Shown here piece after piece: positions 21,963 through 23,519 of a stretch of DNA of 23,519 nt. Where the stretch lies: positions 1-23,519 of the forward strand of contig CAYTET010000027.1 of NCBI GenBank assembly GCA_964436975.1. The letters are read 5' to 3'. The notes beneath the pieces are model-generated. The model was not told the origin of the DNA. It did no database searches and worked only from the letters and a program-made list of their open reading frames with translations. The stretch is from CAYTET01 sp964436975. GTDB taxonomy: Bacteria > Bacillota_I > Bacilli_A > Erysipelotrichales > Erysipelotrichaceae. The translations under genes were made by a program, and so were the position numbers. The stretch's first letter is position 1. Every line of letters begins with the position of its first letter.

Positions 21963-22686
21963 TTTCAACACTCCTTGTCCTGAAATAAACGATATCGCCG
22001 TTAACGGTGAACGCCAGGGTCTCTTCATTAATCATTTCCAGCAGCGCTAAAAAAGTAATAACGACCATGTAAAGACCGGTGCAGTCTTTCATGGTGTCCT
22101 CCAGAGTGAAGGTGGCGCTGCTGCGGGTGAACATGCTTCTAAGCTGGCCGCGGCGCTCTTCCATGGATATTTCCGGTTTGGTAATCTTGACTTCATAGGG
22201 CTGCTCCAGCTGCAGACGGTTCAGACACCGGTTCATGGCTTTTATCAGGGCATAGGGATCAGACTGGCCGAATTTCTCATCAACTTTGATCCATTCATTC
22301 GCAATTTCGCCCTGCGGGCGGTCATGCATCTGCTCACGCTGCTGAAAACGCTGCTGGAAATCAGTGCTGATTTCCTTGTATTTCTGGTATTCAATAAGCC
22401 TTTTCACCAGCATTGCCGATTCATCTTCCTGGTAATCATCCGGATTTTCCGCCGGAGGGTTAGGCAGAAGCTTCTGGCTCTTATACTCGACCAGTTCGGC
22501 CAGCTGGGCCAGATATTCACCGGCAATATCCAGCCGCAGTTTCTGCATGGCATGAATATAAGCCAGATACTGGTCGGTTAAAACCGCAATGTCAAGGTCA
22601 AAGAGATCCAGTTCTTTCTCCTTGATCAGATGCAGCATCAGATCCAGCGGTCCGTCAAATTGGTCAATCGTTACCTTAAAGTCCAT
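21952..22686 (-). CDS. scpA: Segregation and condensation protein A (kleisin)
   Basis: 244 residues. FDGPLDLMLHLIKEKELDLFDLDIA near the N-terminus is the kleisin region that binds the Smc neck; a variable acidic middle and a winged-helix C-terminus follow. ScpA closes the Smc-ScpAB ring that organises chromosome arms. It heads the scpA-scpB-rluB-rsmE-mtaB-murE-like-deoC run, in which neighbouring frames overlap or lie within 7 nt of each other. The ribosome binding site is weak (AGAGA). Confidence 0.95.
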   Translation of the reverse strand: MDFKVTIDQFDGPLDLMLHLIKEKELDLFDLDIAVLTDQYLAYIHAMQKLRLDIAGEYLAQLAELVEYKSQKLLPNPPAENPDDYQEDESAMLVKRLIEYQKYKEISTDFQQRFQQREQMHDRPQGEIANEWIKVDEKFGQSDPYALIKAMNRCLNRLQLEQPYEVKITKPEISMEERRGQLRSMFTRSSATFTLEDTMKDCTGLYMVVITFLALLEMINEETLAFTVNGDIVYFRTRSVENAA

Positions 22687-22717
22687 AGCGTCTCTTTTCT
22701 TTGGGCAGTCTTGTGGT

Positions 22718-22726
22718 ATTATAGCA
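22718..22726 (-). promoter_or_regulatory. Extended -10 promoter of the scpA operon
   Basis: TGCTATAAT on the minus strand (22726-22718) is a perfect -10 with the TGn extension. No -35 match is seen at 16-18 nt. Predicted start near 22711, about 25 nt before the scpA ATG. Confidence 0.6.
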
Positions 22727-22757
22727 CATTTGCCAAACTGAAAAGACCGCCCGCCGC

Positions 22758-23519
22758 TTAATCAATGATTTTATCGATTACCGGTATCGGGGCAGTATAA
22801 TCAGCCGTCACGGCCACAGCGGCCTCAAAGCGCTGCATCCACTGGGCGGAAAGCGGACTGTCATGATATATGCGGGCTATCAGATCGCCCGGGCTGACTA
22901 TGTCGCCTACTTTATGGGCCAGCACAATGCCGACCGCCGGATTGACGGCTTCTTCCTTAGTAGCGCGCCCGGCGCCCAGCTCCATGGCCAGCAGCCCCAT
23001 TTCCATTGCTTCAATGGTTTTAATGTAGCCGCCTTGCTTCAGCGTAATTTCGGTGACACTGCGGGACTGGGGCAGCCGGCTGACATCATCGCAGACTGTT
23101 TCATCCCCCTGCTGTGCTTTAATCATCTGCTTAAACTTAGCCAGGGCAGCGCCGCTGGAAATGGATTCCTTCATCATCTCTTCACCCTGAATCCGGTCCG
23201 CCAGACCCGCCTGCTCCAGCAGCAGACCGCCGGTTCTGACACACAGTTCGGTAAAATCAGCGGGCCCGTGGCCCTGCAGGGTTTCAATGGCTTCCTTTAC
23301 TTCCAAAGCGTTGCCGATGGCATAGCCCAGAGGCTGCTCCATGCTGCTCATGACCGCCATTATTTTCTTGCCATAGCGCCGGCCGATATCCAGCATGGCT
23401 TTTCCCAAAGCTTCAGCCTGGGGCAGTGTCCGCGGAAATCCATCGAGCAGGACGCCACTGGTCTGAATGTCCTCAGCCGCCAGCCGCTCCTGGACGATAC
23501 CAATGACCAACTCATCAGT
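22758..23519 (-). CDS. pdp: Chimeric frame: adenylate kinase fragment joined to C-terminal half of pyrimidine-nucleoside phosphorylase
   Basis: The frame is open to the right edge (a TTG at 23510 is not a real start). Residues from 23519 to about 23409 read TDELVIGIVQERL and VLLDGFPRTLPQAEAL, which is adenylate kinase around its AMP-binding DGFPRT motif. From about 23420 on it reads GKAMLDIGRRYGKKIMAVM, then QPLGYAIGNALEVKEAIETL, which is Pdp/DeoA from roughly residue 195 to the end. The Pdp half lacks the N-terminal phosphate- and pyrimidine-binding residues. The Pdp part in front of scpA fits Firmicute order and is probably native; the Adk part probably is not. A misassembly or a chimeric read at the contig edge is the simplest reading; a true fusion cannot be excluded. 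Confidence 0.85.
   Translation of the reverse strand, partial: TDELVIGIVQERLAAEDIQTSGVLLDGFPRTLPQAEALGKAMLDIGRRYGKKIMAVMSSMEQPLGYAIGNALEVKEAIETLQGHGPADFTELCVRTGGLLLEQAGLADRIQGEEMMKESISSGAALAKFKQMIKAQQGDETVCDDVSRLPQSRSVTEITLKQGGYIKTIEAMEMGLLAMELGAGRATKEEAVNPAVGIVLAHKVGDIVSPGDLIARIYHDSPLSAQWMQRFEAAVAVTADYTAPIPVIDKIID

Overview
The window is a compact block of chromosomal housekeeping genes from a low-to-mid GC Gram-positive bacterium (Bacillota). The gene order is the one known from Bacillus and its relatives: rsmE-mtaB-...-rpsU-...-phoH-...-ybeY-dgkA-cdd-era-recO-glyS-dnaG-rpoD-...-trmK. GlyS is the single-chain type, there is a TrpX-like ABC transporter, no sporulation genes are seen, and base composition is close to 50% GC. 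This fits best with an Erysipelotrichia-like lineage, but that placement is an inference. No tRNA, rRNA, IS element, prophage or CRISPR array was seen.

Layout from right to left, which is the direction of transcription for all genes but one. (1) 22758-23519: an open frame whose first ~37 residues are adenylate kinase and whose remainder is the C-terminal half of pyrimidine-nucleoside phosphorylase. (2) 15916-22686: a tightly overlapping run scpA-scpB-rluB-rsmE-mtaB-murE-like-deoC. (3) 15574-15759: rpsU, with its own promoter and terminator. (4) 12718-15427: a three-gene substrate-binding/permease/ATPase ABC transporter with its own promoter, a dyad near the start site and a terminator. (5) 8360-12566: phoH, a stand-alone C39-like peptidase domain, ybeY, dgkA, cdd, era, recO. 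(6) 3924-8286: glyS-dnaG-rpoD, ended by a strong terminator. (7) 2250-3822: a second, divergent primary-type sigma factor with a near-consensus promoter, overlapping trmK. (8) 1404-2255: rnhC, the only plus-strand gene, convergent with trmK and divergent from cvpA. (9) 1-1299: cvpA and the 5' part of mutS2, cut by the window edge.

The genes serve replication and repair (dnaG, recO, mutS2, rnhC), chromosome segregation (scpA, scpB), transcription (two sigma factors), ribosome and tRNA maturation (era, ybeY, rsmE, rluB, mtaB, trmK, rpsU, glyS), nucleoside salvage (cdd, deoC, pdp) and the envelope (dgkA, murE-like, cvpA).

The points most worth a second look are: the RpoD paralogue with changed promoter-reading residues and an apparently leaderless mRNA; the C39-like peptidase domain between phoH and ybeY; the MurE-like ligase with altered ATP- and substrate-site motifs; the 38-residue tandem repeats in the RluB tail; the adk/pdp chimeric frame at the right edge (probably an assembly join); and several palindromes placed on promoters.
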